Assembly: GCA_023055425.1 (NCBI GenBank)
Contig: JALGPY010000010.1
Coordinates: 22,646,363 to 22,710,362, forward strand
Source of the DNA: Linanthus parryae
Taxonomy: Eukaryota; Streptophyta; Magnoliopsida; Ericales; Polemoniaceae
Length of the DNA stretch: 64,000 nt
Direction: 5' to 3'
Within the stretch, counting starts at the first letter, position 1. Every line of letters starts with the position of its first letter. Shown piece by piece: positions 34,779 through 47,000 of this stretch. The notes under the pieces were generated by a model, which was not told the origin of the DNA, did no database searches, and saw only the letters and a program-made list of their open reading frames with translations. Position numbers and translations under genes: made by a program.

Positions 34779-37700
34779 TGATAACCCCGTTTACAGTGTT
34801 ATATTTACAGTCGAAAGACTACCGTTTTGTGTGATTTCCGGGTAAAATACATTATATTTACGCTACGATTGCGAGGAATTCGTGATTTAGAGCTTAATGT
34901 GCTTGTATGATTAGTCCTGGCGTTTTATAGTTGATTTGTGCTTTAATTGTCACATTTTACGCCGGTATTTGTAGTTGTGTAATTCTCAGGTACTGGAGGC
35001 TCGGAGCTTAAATTGGAACGGAAGACGAACTTCAAAACACAATGAAGCTCAAGAAATTGGCTTGAGGAAAATGAGAACAGAAAATAACAAAGTTGCTGTA
35101 ACCAAGGCCATTTTACCATCCACCATTTACACCACCCGCAATTACCAGACCCTTAAACCAAATCCAATAAACCTTCACAGCAACCTCCAAATTAAACCAC
35201 AATCACCATCAACAACTAATACCCATCAGCAAGTACCTTCAACCACCAATTAAACTAATTCCTTCACCTAAACCAACTACAGTTACACCATTGCTACAAC
35301 TTCAATGCCTAGACACCACAACTACACAAACAAATCACCATGAACCATTTCTTCACCATTTCTCATTACATAACCAACACCATTATTTCCTCTAAACAAC
35401 CTGACCATCACCAAAGCCTCCTTGTCACAAGCTTGCCTTCTTTCCTCCATCATTACAAATCCAGTACCAACGCCCTATGTTGCATGGGTGCTTCATATTG
35501 GTCGCGCACCCGCACCGGGTGCTTCTGGGTGCTTCGTGGGTGCTTGGGTGCTTCGTGGGTGCTTTGCGGGTGCTTTGTGGATAAGGCAGAGTCATTTTGA
35601 AAGTTAGTTGAGAGGTCTTCCAAATACAACTAGAATTTAATAAAGAAACGTGCATCTATGTGAACATTTTTAACCCTTAGATTACTCATATCTCCACAGC
35701 TAAGAACAACAATATGAAGAGGTTATACTATTGATATATATAGTAACCTTGTAAGTATCTTCGAATTTGTGTGAATATCTCTCCGATTATAATATGATCC
35801 CTATTATTGTCGTTATTATATTAGTATAATGGTATTACTAATAATATCAGATAAAAATATAAATAATGTGGCCGCACCCCCGCCGCACCCGCACCCTTGA
35901 TTTTTGGGAATTTGCCGCACCCGCACCCAATTCCCGAACCAGCACCCGCACCCAATTCCCGAACCAGCACCCGCACCCCACCCGCACTTGTGCTACATAG
36001 CCAACGCCAATTGACCAACATCACCCAATTTCACCATTTCACCCTCAACTTCATCATATCAGACCACTGAAACAAACCTGGACCAAGAAATATAACCACC
36101 TGCTCCAATCTCCTACAGCAAAACAAGCCCCTTCCAACACCATCACCCTCTGCAAACCAGCCACCAGAGCCATCATAACCGCTGCTCTCCCCGGAAGCCT
36201 TCTCTCCCTTCTCCTTCGACCACAACCTCAATACCAATTACCAAAATCACCTACATATTCAGCCACCTATCTTCACCATTGCAAACCACCAAATCAGACC
36301 CAATCTCCTCCATTACACCCACTGATTTTACCAGCCAAACTAACCCAATAGCAACCTGTTACAGACACACAAACTACCTACAAAACCCCCCATTCTCCAA
36401 CACCATAACCCACCTGCAGAAACCAGTTTAGCCTGACACAATTTGCAACCAAAACACACACAAGAAACCCAGCTGCACCGCAGAGACCCATCACCGGTCC
36501 AAAACAGAGCCAAGAGGCAAAATAGAGCAGCGGAGAAAGATGGAGAAGAAGCACCACAATATAGAGAAGGATTGCGAAATAGAGGATGAATCACCGACCT
36601 TCTCTGCAAACCAAGACCGCAAGAATCAGAGAAGAACCCAGAAGACGAAATCGCAAAACAGAGCAAGAGAAGAAGCAGCGGACAGAGAGAAACCCATCAG
36701 AGCCAACAATCGAAGCCAAGATCAGCCAGCAACACAACAAGAACAGAGAGAAGAAGCAAGAACCCAGTAGAACAGAAGTCTCCTGGCGCCTACAAAGCTG
36801 GGGCATAGTGAAATATCGCAGAACTAAAAGAAAAAAAGAAGCTACGGGTTTTATTTCAGCCCTAGTGTTTATTGTGACTCCCACAATCTTGGAGGGCTTA
36901 TTGTGAATAACAAAGAGAGATTACTCCAAGTCTTTTACGGGGCCTGTTATGTGAGACAAAAGGGGCTGATTATCATTCTGCATCATTCATCAAAACAAGC
37001 CATTCAACAAGAGAAGGAAGAAGACGCACGGAAGAGAGGATGACGAACGAGACGGAGCTCGGATTTGCAGTTTGTTCTTTCTCTTCTCTTTATTAATTGT
37101 ATGAAGAAACTCGTATTGTTTATCTATTTTATGAATAGTTAAATACTTTTGCAAGGTTCTATGGAGATGAACCTAGAGTTTATGCACTAGACAATTTTCC
37201 GGATTCAAGTTATTGATTCATGTTTCGATCCTTTTAATTGTATTGTTCTTATTTGATTATTGTATATCTTGATCACTATGGCTATTGACACGTCTTAGGT
37301 GACAAGAACAACTTTAGGAAGATGAATCAATAGATTAGTTGAATCGTAGCTTAAAGACTATTGACTAGTTAGTTGGATTGATTGTTCTGAACTTAATTAT
37401 TAGCGTAAAAGGAGTCGCGTGCCAGTTATGCTAGCGTTGTAGGTGGGTGCTTGAGAGGGAGTTTACCTAGATATGAACGAGAACAAGAAATTAGTCCCAA
37501 ATCATTGAGACTGAGAGGTGAGATGATAGGACTAGTCATGTGAGGGTATATTCGATTTTTTAGCGTTAGACTTGGGAATTGGTGGACCGATAGGACCCAG
37601 TGATCGTCTTAACGTTAGGAGGTTAGAACCGTATTGGTAGACATCGGTGGACCGACAGGACCCGTAGTCAATTGATAGGTAGAACGACATGAGACCCAGA

Positions 37701-38047
37701 GGAGATTGTTAGTGATATTACCCGACACAACTAATTAGATGATAGCGTGTTTTAGAACTATATTCAGAACTGTCTAAAACCCTAGGGGATCCATAGATCA
37801 CCTAGTTGTTCTCCATATTTTATTAGAAAAATACAAAAACATTATTTTAGTTTGTTTATTTGATTTCAGTCACTTGTTTGAGGGTGGCGACTGTTTGAAT
37901 CACGATACTCTTTCCTACAGTACTCTAAATTAATCAACTAATTAAATAATCCCAAACTTTTCCTTGTGGGATCGATAACTTGGGGTTGAAATACCACCCT
38001 ATATTACTTGACCGTGCACTTGCGTATACACGTAAGAAATGGTGTCA
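34779..38047 (+). repeat. Athila B 3' LTR, carrying a MITE
   Basis: Collinear with 28862-31554 apart from the 526-bp MITE plus its 8-bp duplication and a roughly 42-bp extra segment near 36542-36590. It ends GTGTCA at 38047 and is followed by TSD ATTTT. Confidence 0.9.
35475..36000. mobile_element. hAT-type MITE in Athila B 3' LTR
   Basis: 526 bp with short terminal inverted repeats (CTATGTTGCA at the left; CTATGTAGCAC is the complement of the right end). It has a perfect 8-bp TSD CCAACGCC at 35467-35474 and 36001-36008. The other LTR has the empty site. Subterminal GGGTGC / GCACCC repeats are dense at both ends, as in many hAT MITEs. No transposase. Confidence 0.88.
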
Positions 38048-39030
38048 ATTTTCAAGGCTTTAAAAGACTTTTCAAAGCTTTGAAAGTTTCATTTTCTGGG
38101 CCAGTTTGCAAGCAAGTAAAGAAAAGAAATGTAAAGCACATGAAACAAGTATTGCTTATGAAGTTCAGCCTCTAAATTGCCTTCTCTCCGCATGAGGGAT
38201 CAGATCCCTCTAGAATTTCAATCACTTCTTATTTGTCACTAGTTAAGCCCTAGATCTCAGGCCTTAGAGAATTGTTTTACTCTTATACCTGTCCGTGGTT
38301 CTCTCTAACCTATCTAGTACAACTTCAACTACTTGATATAATAAGAACCTAAGTTGTTCCTCTTGAACAACACGGCTAAAACATAATGTAAAACACTTAG
38401 AATGAATTCTGATGAATAAACAGGTTAAGCACAAATGAAAACACTGTGAATGACATTAACGCTGTAGAAACTTGGAAGTGTTCTTCAGGATTGAATGGAT
38501 TGACTAAACAGAGTTACTATTTTTCTTTGATGCTCTCTCAATCTGGATGTATTTCTCTGAGTGTATAATTCATTCCCCGTCTCTCTGTCCACAACCTCAA
38601 TTCAAACTGAACTTATATAGAGTTGTTGCAATAGAAAATTCCTACAAATATGCAACTAAATCTTGACTCTCAACAGCTCTTTTCCAATAGTTATCAACTT
38701 GATTTTCTCCACTTATTTTGAGCATAATCTTTACCTGCAAAGCTTAAGACAAGATCTGAACAAATCCAATAAAATTAGCCAAGCAATAGTGACTTGTTTG
38801 GCAAGCCTGCATTCAAAATCTTAGACTAAATACTCAAAGTATTTTCAAAGATTTAAAAAGCTTTTAAAATCTTTCATCATACATGAAAAAGTTAGAACAT
38901 GATATATCTAACAGTAGGCACATTCTGATTATAAGAATTGTTTGGAACTCCTGCAATCAGAGAGTTGGAAATGACAGATAATTTGTCTTTCATCACATAT
39001 AAATGTATAGTGTAAAACTAAGAGATAAAC
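38048..39030 (-). repeat. Sirevirus B LTR, part 2
   Basis: Resumes after TSD ATTTT. It aligns loosely with Sirevirus A LTR landmarks: the segment on 'gagttcagtc', then CTAGATCTCAGGCCTTAGAG near 38251, and CTAACCTATCTAGTAC. It ends about 39030, where the homologous LTR of A ends. Confidence 0.75.
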
Positions 39031-39200
39031 TCCCCCCTCAGCTCATACTTTCCCTCTACGGATTTTCAATGATTTGAAATCAGTTTCAAGGCTTTGAAAC
39101 AAGAATTGAGTAAAAAGCACTACAAAATGCGATAAAACTTCACCAATTATGATAAGAACATCAAAAAAAGTAATCTACATACAACATCATGCTTCTATAT
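39031..39200 (-). other. PPT and 3' noncoding remnant of a second Sirevirus B-type copy
   Basis: Minus strand carries an AGGGGGGAGT polypurine run right at the LTR edge, where a 5' LTR should meet flanking DNA. A family palindrome, TTTCAAGGCTTTGAAAC, follows at about 39083. This is the internal side of a 3' LTR, implying a neighbouring truncated copy that shared this LTR. Confidence 0.5.
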
Positions 39201-40529
39201 ATACAAAACAATCCTATCGATGTTCATATCCTAAAAAGTAACCCAGATCCTTAGGAACATAGCTAGATTACTAATTTGATAAGATTTAGACTATAAACCG
39301 GTTTGAGGTTTTGCATGGAATCATGGTGGCTACAACCCTAGGTTTAAATATGAAGAAGTACATATGAAGATAAACCCAAAACATGATTTGAGAAAATCAC
39401 CGAATAACTTGGGATTGGACCTTACTGAAAGATTGATCAAACGATCAAGGAAGAAAATATTTGAGATAAGTGATGGTAAAAGAATCTCCGGCCTCCTGTC
39501 TCTTCCTTCAAATGTGTACAATAGTGTTTGAGGATGATCTGTGAGTGCTTGAATTGAGATATCTTCACGCATTCTTGAAATATTAGAGAGAGAGAGAGAG
39601 AGCTCTAGAGAAGTGTGAGTTAAGGAGAGTGAGAGAGACGTGAGATGGAGAGACGGGCAACATTTAGGGTTACAAAGAATAAGAGATTTTAGGCTTTAGT
39701 GTTTTGAGAGTGTTGACTACTTACGTTGGAAAAATTAGGAAGAGATAAGACTTCTTCCTTACTTGAAGATCCCTACAAAGATGTCTAATTGACAAGTCCA
39801 CTCCCACCTTAGTTAGAGATCTCTAACAAAGTATTTATTGATTAGATCCTCTAATAATCTAACAAATCGAAGTAATTACTAAATCACTAATTTAACCAAG
39901 TAGTCTAGGATACTAACAATAGATTCTTAGAAGAAAAAAAACAATAGATTATTAAGAATAAATAATTAATAAAACTCCTACAACTTCTCAATAATTTCAC
40001 AAAGATTCCAATTCAAATTGTAGAGCGCCTAACGCTTGCTAAATTGACCCTATATTCTCTCTGTATACTTTTGGTCTAATTTTCAGCTACCACACACAAC
40101 TGTCTCATATATAAATAACAAGACTCAAAGATTTTGGAGAAACCCAAACAGACAGCGCCCACTTCAGCTTATTGCAGATAAAATTATTTGGACGGCCATA
40201 TCATCAGGAAGATTGGGGGTAAGAAATTGGTGGTGAAGTTACAAGGCTTTTCTAGAGTCCGTGAACTAGAGGTTTCTCTAGAAAAATCTGTGTGTAGCCT
40301 GAACACTGCTCAAAAGGAAGTAAATATCTTTTTTTTCTAATAGGAAACACTTTTTAATGATGCTACTCTAACACCCCCTTATCTGCATCCCGGTGCTTGA
40401 TTGCAGCAGGCATGCAACTAATTTATCAGGGAATAGCTTGCATGTCGGTAATGGAACCTCTATAAATGTTGGGAAGCATAGATAGATCCCATGACTTAAA
40501 TTTCCATCTACATCTTTTCGCTATAGACC
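39201..40529. other. No gene recognised; AG microsatellite
   Basis: An AT-rich stretch with an (AG)n run at about 39585-39602. The minus-strand frame 39330-39572 has no recognisable domain. Nothing else is supported. Confidence 0.5.
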
Positions 40530-41080
40530 TGTTGGAGTATGCCCTAGAAGCAATATATTTATCGTGAACTATAAAGGGCTTTCTATTCATTATGTTATCT
40601 ATATGGAGATATTTTGACATAATGAAGTCCTTCGAATAAATGTTTTATTGCTAAATATCCCTAGTCTAGTATTATTGTTAGTTGGACAACTATAATGCAT
40701 CAAGACTAGTATGGTGGTAGATTGATACGAGATATCAAGTTTAACACATGGTATCATTAGGAGTAATTGCGTACTGGATTGACCCACCATGAGAACACTA
40801 CATGGGTGTTAAGTGACTGTCACAAGTACTTCTCATACTGACAATGGTATTGTGATCCTATGACTTGAAGTCACTACATTCTCAAGATGTGCAATACATG
40901 TTCTAATATCGTCAAATATCACGATGTAACATAATTGAGGGTTTGGTGGACCAAAAAATATTTGGCTATGGGAACTTTGAGGTTGGACAACTTATTTGTT
41001 ATTTCCTATATCCTTATAAATTAGGTCCTAACTCCTCTCACCCCATCGCATCTCATGGTATAAAAAGTCTCCATAAATTT
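40530..41080 (+). mobile_element. Copia LTR-like fragment
   Basis: It starts TGTTGGAGTATGCCCTAGAAG, strongly resembling LTR starts of Angela/BARE-type copia elements (TGTTGGAATTATGCCCTAGAG, from memory). A TATA-like GGTATAAAAAG lies near 41056. The end was not resolved. Confidence 0.45.
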
Positions 41081-41084
41081 GTCT

Positions 41085-41390
41085 GTTTCAGATTTCTCAT
41101 ATTTCTGAATTTTTTTTCCAGTTGTATCTAGGAACTTCTTGGCATTTGTTTCATTCGGAATCGCACTAAAAAACCTTTGATATGGGATTCTTTATAATCA
41201 TAATGCTAATCCTATTATCTCTCTCCTACTTCTTGTAATATGCCTTTTATTCAGCAGTACTAGCAACAGTAAGTTCAGCAGGTTCACTGTCAATCAGGGC
41301 AATGTCTGAATCAACAAGTCCTAAAGCTAACTCAGTATCACATTTCCACCTCTTAAAATTATAAGAGGAGAGATTCTCAATTGTAACATA
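41085..41390 (-). pseudogene. Copia gag fragment
   Basis: Minus-strand translation gives NFKRWKCDTELALGLVDSD and IALIDSEPAEL, then KAYYKK and RISIMIIKNPISKVF with stops. This fits the N-terminal copia gag pattern (FKRWK, then a LALG-D-DIAL core, then KWE-NR--L--I). Decayed. It may belong to the same relic as the PBS at 43717. Confidence 0.55.
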
Positions 41391-41467
41391 TTTGGTTATT
41401 CACAACTATGTTTCTAAAAGTTGAAATAAGAATACAATTCAGTTTTAACATGAACAACACTGCAAGG

Positions 41468-41565
41468 GTTGAGCAGGTTCACTGTCAATCAGGGCAATGT
41501 CTGAATCAGCAATTCCTAAAGCTAACTTGATATCAAATTTCCACCTCTTAAAGTTATTAGCGGAG
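41468..41565 (-). repeat. Duplicated piece of the copia gag fragment
   Basis: A direct repeat of about 41273-41370, roughly 195 bp away. It encodes the same FKRWK..IALIDSEPAE stretch with a few changes, and the spacer is unrelated. Confidence 0.6.
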
Positions 41566-42310
41566 TGAGTAAAGCTGAAAAATAAATGGAAGACAGAGGG
41601 CCTATAAATAGGCAACAGTAACAGGCTCCTAGCTGAACTAAATTCAAAGCATGATAAAGTCCTAAAAGGGTAGCAACTAACTTATTATGATCATAAATGT
41701 AAATCCTAACAAAAATAATACTAAATAAATCATACTAAATAAAATCCTATATAACTTAGAATAACTTCTAGTCTTTATCCGCATCACCCTGTAGGCATAA
41801 TATATTTGACACATCTCAGGCCACAGCCAAGTCAATTACTAAGACCAATTCCTCTGAAAAACTAAATTTCTTTGGCCAAATAGCTTTCATCGGAATCATA
41901 ATTTTACCCTTACCAATGACTCACACTACCTCCAAAATCGATATATTTAATTCACCTCATTTGGGTAAGTTATTAAATATATGGAATCAAGAGAAGTTTC
42001 CCAAAAGTTTTTATTGAATTATTTTAAATTCACTACACAAATACCACTTTGCCAGTACCATATGATTAAATTTAAGATGTTCAACTCGGATGTAAGTAAT
42101 ATAGAATACCCAAATATTGTCATATGAATGAACCCGATCATAAATTATTCCAAGAAACCTTCATTTAAAATATATTTATAACAATAAAACACAATATTGT
42201 TTCTTCGTCATTTCTTTGACAAAGGAGGTGCCAACGGAACATTCTTGGTGAACCAGGATTTAACTTCACAATGAGTAACTACAAAGTGCTTCATTTTTTC
42301 AATTGACAAT
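41566..42310. other. No gene recognised
   Basis: AT-rich sequence without a convincing ORF or repeat. Confidence 0.4.
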
Positions 42311-42870
42311 GGGCTCATTTGGATTTAGGGGTTAGGTTGAACCGAACTTAACCCCAACCATGACAAAAGACCCGGTCACCGGATGTGATTACTGGTGGCC
42401 GGGTAAATTTAATCGATGTCGGGCTTGGAATAACCGCTGAACTGGTTGTGAATTTTAATTTGGAATCACCAGTGGCTGGTTGGACAGAGTCGGTGCCCGG
42501 CTAGTACACCGGTGCCCGGGGTTTTGTCTTGCAGGTGGTCGGGTCAATTTTTGTCCCTTTCTTTGTTTGGTTCCAATTGAAAGGTGCGGTGAAATTTGAA
42601 AAAAAAAATGAAACAAACGGTGTTTCCAAACAATCCACTACACAAAAAAGAAGGGGGAACTAGCCGGTTACCGACCAAAACATAGCCGACCACCGCGCAA
42701 TGAGCATGTCGCTGGCTGGAGATTACCCCTGGCCGGGTAACTGACTCTAATTTGATGGTTCACCGGAAAAAAACAACCTCACCCAAAAACCAATAAACTC
42801 AACCATTATATCGAAACAACAACATGTTAGATTTCAACCTAACTCCAAAACCGTTAAATCCAAATAGCCC
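42311..42870. mobile_element. 560-bp MITE with about 30-bp imperfect TIRs
   Basis: The left end, GGGCTCATTTGGATTTAGGG, and the complement of the right end, GGGCTATTTGGATTTAACGG, form terminal inverted repeats that extend to GTTAGGTTGAA on both sides. Flanks share CAAT (or AAT, depending on where the end is placed). The interior is rich in CCGG/GCCGG blocks. No transposase. The superfamily (PIF/Harbinger or hAT) is undecided. Confidence 0.75.
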
Positions 42871-43716
42871 CAATGTACATCTCACTTGTGTACAAGAACT
42901 AAACTGTAGTACTAAGAAGCCACAATTTTTCTCAAAACAGTCATAATAAAATAATGAGAACCCTAATGCTCTTAGGTAGCAACAAAAAGAGTAATTGAAA
43001 ACTATAAGACAACAAGAATAGATGATGGATCATACATATGCACCAGTACAAATTGGCATGAATAACTGACCACATTTTTTTAATCATCCCACAATTCTAA
43101 ATCATAGATTGCAATGAAATTCATTAAGAACTAACTCTATTTAACTTTATGCTCGAATTCGCGTATTGAATGCCGTGGTGTAAACAATGTTTCCATAAAT
43201 AACTACCTCAAATTACACACTGCTCATGTATCCCATATTTACCGAAATATCAAGAGAAGGCAACCCAGCCCCCGACAACCCATCATATACAAAAAATAAT
43301 AGTTTTGATGTATTGAAAAAAAAACAACCCATCAAACGGCTCTCGATTTTTATGAGATCTTTACAAAAGAAAAATGGGTCCAAGAGGACACTATGAATTT
43401 CAGTCATGGATAGTCATTACATAGTCATTACTATTATTAATATATTATTTCTCAAGGCTACTAGCATAGAAAAAAGGAGGTCACTGCGACATGTGATTAC
43501 CATATCCTATAATAGAGACAACAAACAATTTATAACAAACCCTAGTTTCACCAAGATGTCATGTAGGGTTAAAATAAAAGTTTCAATTAAGTTTGAAATA
43601 ATCATGGAGTAGGGCATAGAACAGTGCAGTCTGACCATATGGAACTAAGGACGAGTATTCGAGAAAGTCGAGAAAACAATATATTTACAAGTTGGATTTT
43701 AATTTTTTATATACTT
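42871..43716. other. No gene recognised
   Basis: No convincing ORF. Probably the interior of an old copia relic whose PBS lies at 43717-43728. Confidence 0.4.
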
Positions 43717-44072
43717 GCTTTGATACCAACTGCAATATTATCTGCAAGATCTCATAAAATAAATTACAACACCAAAACGATAATACAACAATCGTAACAA
43801 CAAACTATTCGATCCAGCCATTGTTCGTCGTCGTCGTTGAATCTCCTCACATAGGAAGAGCTCGTGCACCAGATCTTCTCCTCCAACTACCTCTCTTGTT
43901 GTTTATCTGATATTAAGAAGCCCAATAACCAATCATCCCAGACTTTCATACAACACTAAATAATGAACACTAAGATGCAACATGGTCTAAACACAAGATC
44001 ACAAACGTATATGGGCTCATACCGGTGAATTGCATGAACTACGTTCAAACCGTATTATAAATACTAAAATAT
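43717..44072 (-). mobile_element. Copia PBS and partial LTR, interrupted by the Tekay element
   Basis: Minus strand TGGTATCAAAGC (43717-43728) is a tRNA-Met-type PBS with one change. Two bases away lies an LTR end, GATAATATTGCA (element sense). The LTR runs right to the Tekay insertion at 44073 and should resume at 56640. The far end was not found. Confidence 0.5.
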
Positions 44073-47000
44073 TGTAATACCCGAGATTTTTCTAGGGGCA
44101 AAGTAGTAATTTGTCAGTGCGTAACGTATCACGGAATCGTTTTAGCTAAACATTTATTATTGAAATTATAAAACTAATATTTTTAAGTGATAGTTTTATT
44201 TGAAGCAATGATTATTAAATTTCTATTTTTGCAGTTACGAAAATTTATATGTCGATAACGTGTTTAGTTAGTTATTTTAAAACATTATTTTTCTGAAATG
44301 TTTTTCCGAAATGTTTTTCCGAAGTCGTCGTCGAAATTATCAAAATTTTAAATCGATAATCGTATAATTATTCGTAGTGTAGCGTCGAATTATTCGGCAC
44401 GTTTTATTTTATTCGGTCACGTTCTTAGTCATGCGTCGCGTATCGGACCGCCGCGTAAAACCCGACCCTCACAATTCATTTTTCACGCTTAGAAATCATC
44501 CTCATATTTTAATTTAATTTTTTAGACAAAATTTCATTCTGAATTTCAACCCATTTTTATGAGTTTTGACCTCAAACTTTATACCTCTTTTCTTTCCCCA
44601 TCAATTTCTTTCCTATTTTCAGCTCATTTCTCTTCTCTTTTCTCTGCTCTTCTTCCTCCCCGAGACCAACACCAACACCAACGACACCACCCTACTACTG
44701 CCTCTACCTACTCCTATTCTCCTCACCCATCACCCTCATCATCACCCATAGCTCTCAACTTCGGCAACAACACCGAAGACTACTACCACCTCACTTCTTT
44801 TCTTAATCTCCTCCTTCATCTTCATCTTCTCCACCACCACAACTCTGCTCTGTTTTTGGCCGAGAGAAAACCCAACAAACAAAGCATCCCCAACACCAAT
44901 AACCACCTCCAATCACCTTCACCACTCACCACCATCATCACCCTCATCTCCCCTCCTCGCTCGCTGCCTCGGTGACAACCCAGAACAGCAGCAGCATCGC
45001 CGGAAGTAGCCCCGACTCCGCCACTACCACCTGACCCGAAGGCCGACCAGCAATACCCCTGCAACACCACGCTTACCTCCATCTCTTCGCCTCCCTGTCG
45101 CGCTCCGGCGAAGCCCATCCTCTAGAGCTAACTGGCGACCGATACCCAGAACCATCACCGCCTCCATTACTGTCGAAGCTCCGAAAAAATCATGACCCGG
45201 AACTCCTTTTGTCCGATTCGACTTGTTTCTCGTTTGGGTAAACTCTCAACTTCGTATTAATCCATTTAGCTTCATCAAAACATGTCTTGCTAGTTCAATT
45301 CGTTTTTGGGTGTTTGAATTGCCGTTCGGATCGAGAGAAAGAGGGAGACCTCTCTGTTGTGTGTTCAGGGTGGGTTTTTTGCACGAATTAAGACTTAAAG
45401 GGGCTGTTTTGTCACATGCTTAAAGTTATTACATGTTAGTGGGCGTTCTTGCTGTCATTATACCTAAACTGCATTTTTGTATATATACTTGTATTTATTA
45501 TTTGTATTTAGTTGGTATAAATATTTATTTAATTTCTGTTAATTTATATACTAGATATAATTACAAATAAATTAGTTTTGTAACATAAAATAAAAATATA
45601 AATTTATGTGAATTGGAAATTAGTTATGTTTAGATATTTATATTTAGTTGTTGAAAAATAAGTTAGTATAATGCATTTTTTATATGTTTAAATATGTATT
45701 CGATAAAGATTATATATTTTAAGAGATGAAGTAAATCTAAGTTTCGATTGAATTACATTACTAGTAATATTTCAATAAAGTGTACAACTTGATGTTATTT
45801 TATCAACAAGTAAATTCGTTTAATTAGAATATTAAATAATTTCTCTTCTTAAAAATTGATGGTTAGTTCCCTAAAATAAATTAGGATTTTATAAATACGT
45901 TAATGGTATTCGATTAGGCGTTCTCTTCCATATCGTATAGGACATATGCATTGTCTATTTGCGATATGAACTTGTTTGTGATTAGGAATTTATGTGTATG
46001 ATTGTAGAGCGTGTCTTCGACGACCTAGTTGAACCGGACATTGTTTACGAGTAGCGGCGTAGATAGCACTCTTGGCTCTCACGGTGATTATTCATGCTTA
46101 GCGTCGCGTACTTATCTTCTTTCGTGTCAAATGTGATTTTTAATTCATGTCTCAAAATATACATGTGATACATGCTTAGTTTTGCGTGCCAATTCCTTTC
46201 GTGTGATACTCGTATATCTGAAAATAATTGTTGTGCTTTATTCCGAAATTTCTAAACTTGTTGTACTCACTTTTAAATCGTCACTTTACTACTCATATTC
46301 AAACTCGGATAACTTATTGTTCAACTGTCACTAAGTCAAAATTCATTATTAACGTAAAGTGAAAGAATCGCAAGTACCGGAACCAGTTGGGTCTACGACA
46401 GTGCTATACGCCTACGTTGTGTTACTTTACGTTACGTTACTATCGGGTGATGATTCCCTGGGCCAGGCCCCTAAAGACATGGGACTCCGTGCGCCCCGAA
46501 TCCTTTCGCCGTAGGCTGGATTCCAGCATTCTAGTACTACTCTTCAGACTTACAATCTTAAGAGGGTGTCGACACCTAAGGTCTAGTAGTTGGCCCGTAT
46601 GATGGCTAGCGGGACGGGGGACCGATCCATAACGCTTGGCAGAGTGGTTGGGTTTCTACACCCCCTATACGCCAGTACCATCTGTTACTATACTTTTACC
46701 CTGTTCAACCTTGGTTACTGTGAATTAATAATACGATTTCTTTGTCTCTAAATCTGGAATCAGTTATTTATAAGTCGTGTTCTGAATAGACATGCCACTT
46801 GAGAAAGGATCCTTGAAATGAAAATACTGAACGTTTGAGAATCTTACGAACCATTGCAAACTTTGATATTTATACTTATACTCTGTTCCTGTTTAAACTA
46901 CTTCAAATGTAAACCCCATAAACTTTCTTAGTTGTTCTATTTTACATGCTAAGGTGTATATTCACTCAGTTTTTACTGATACTCGGAAAACTGCGCTCTT

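Larger units (their letters stand above)
28862..38047 (+). mobile_element. Athila B: non-autonomous Athila-like element
   Basis: LTRs at 28862-31554 (2693 bp) and 34779-38047 (3269 bp including a MITE), an Athila-type PBS and a perfect TSD ATTTT. The internal region is only 3.2 kb and has no protease, RT or integrase. It carries one decayed ORF of unknown family. The element inserted in the LTR of Sirevirus B. The LTRs are very similar by eye, so it is younger than its host. Confidence 0.9.
20940..39030 (-). mobile_element. Sirevirus B: old Ty1/copia element split by two Athila-type insertions
   Basis: It has the same gene order as Sirevirus A on the same strand: env-like ORF (20940-21690), RT-RNase H (22083-23700), integrase/protease (23750-25300), gag (25310-27018 and 28485-28619), PBS (28655-28666) and LTR (28669-28861 and 38048-39030). 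It is much more decayed. Its left end is truncated at the Athila A LTR, and it is interrupted by a solo LTR and by Athila B. Removing those insertions with one TSD copy each restores a collinear gag and LTR. Confidence 0.88.

Noticed and set aside
44559..45423. Frames in the Tekay LTR (and copies at 53874-54739)
   Set aside because: Low-complexity C/T-rich leader. The two LTR copies differ in frame structure and no family motif is present.
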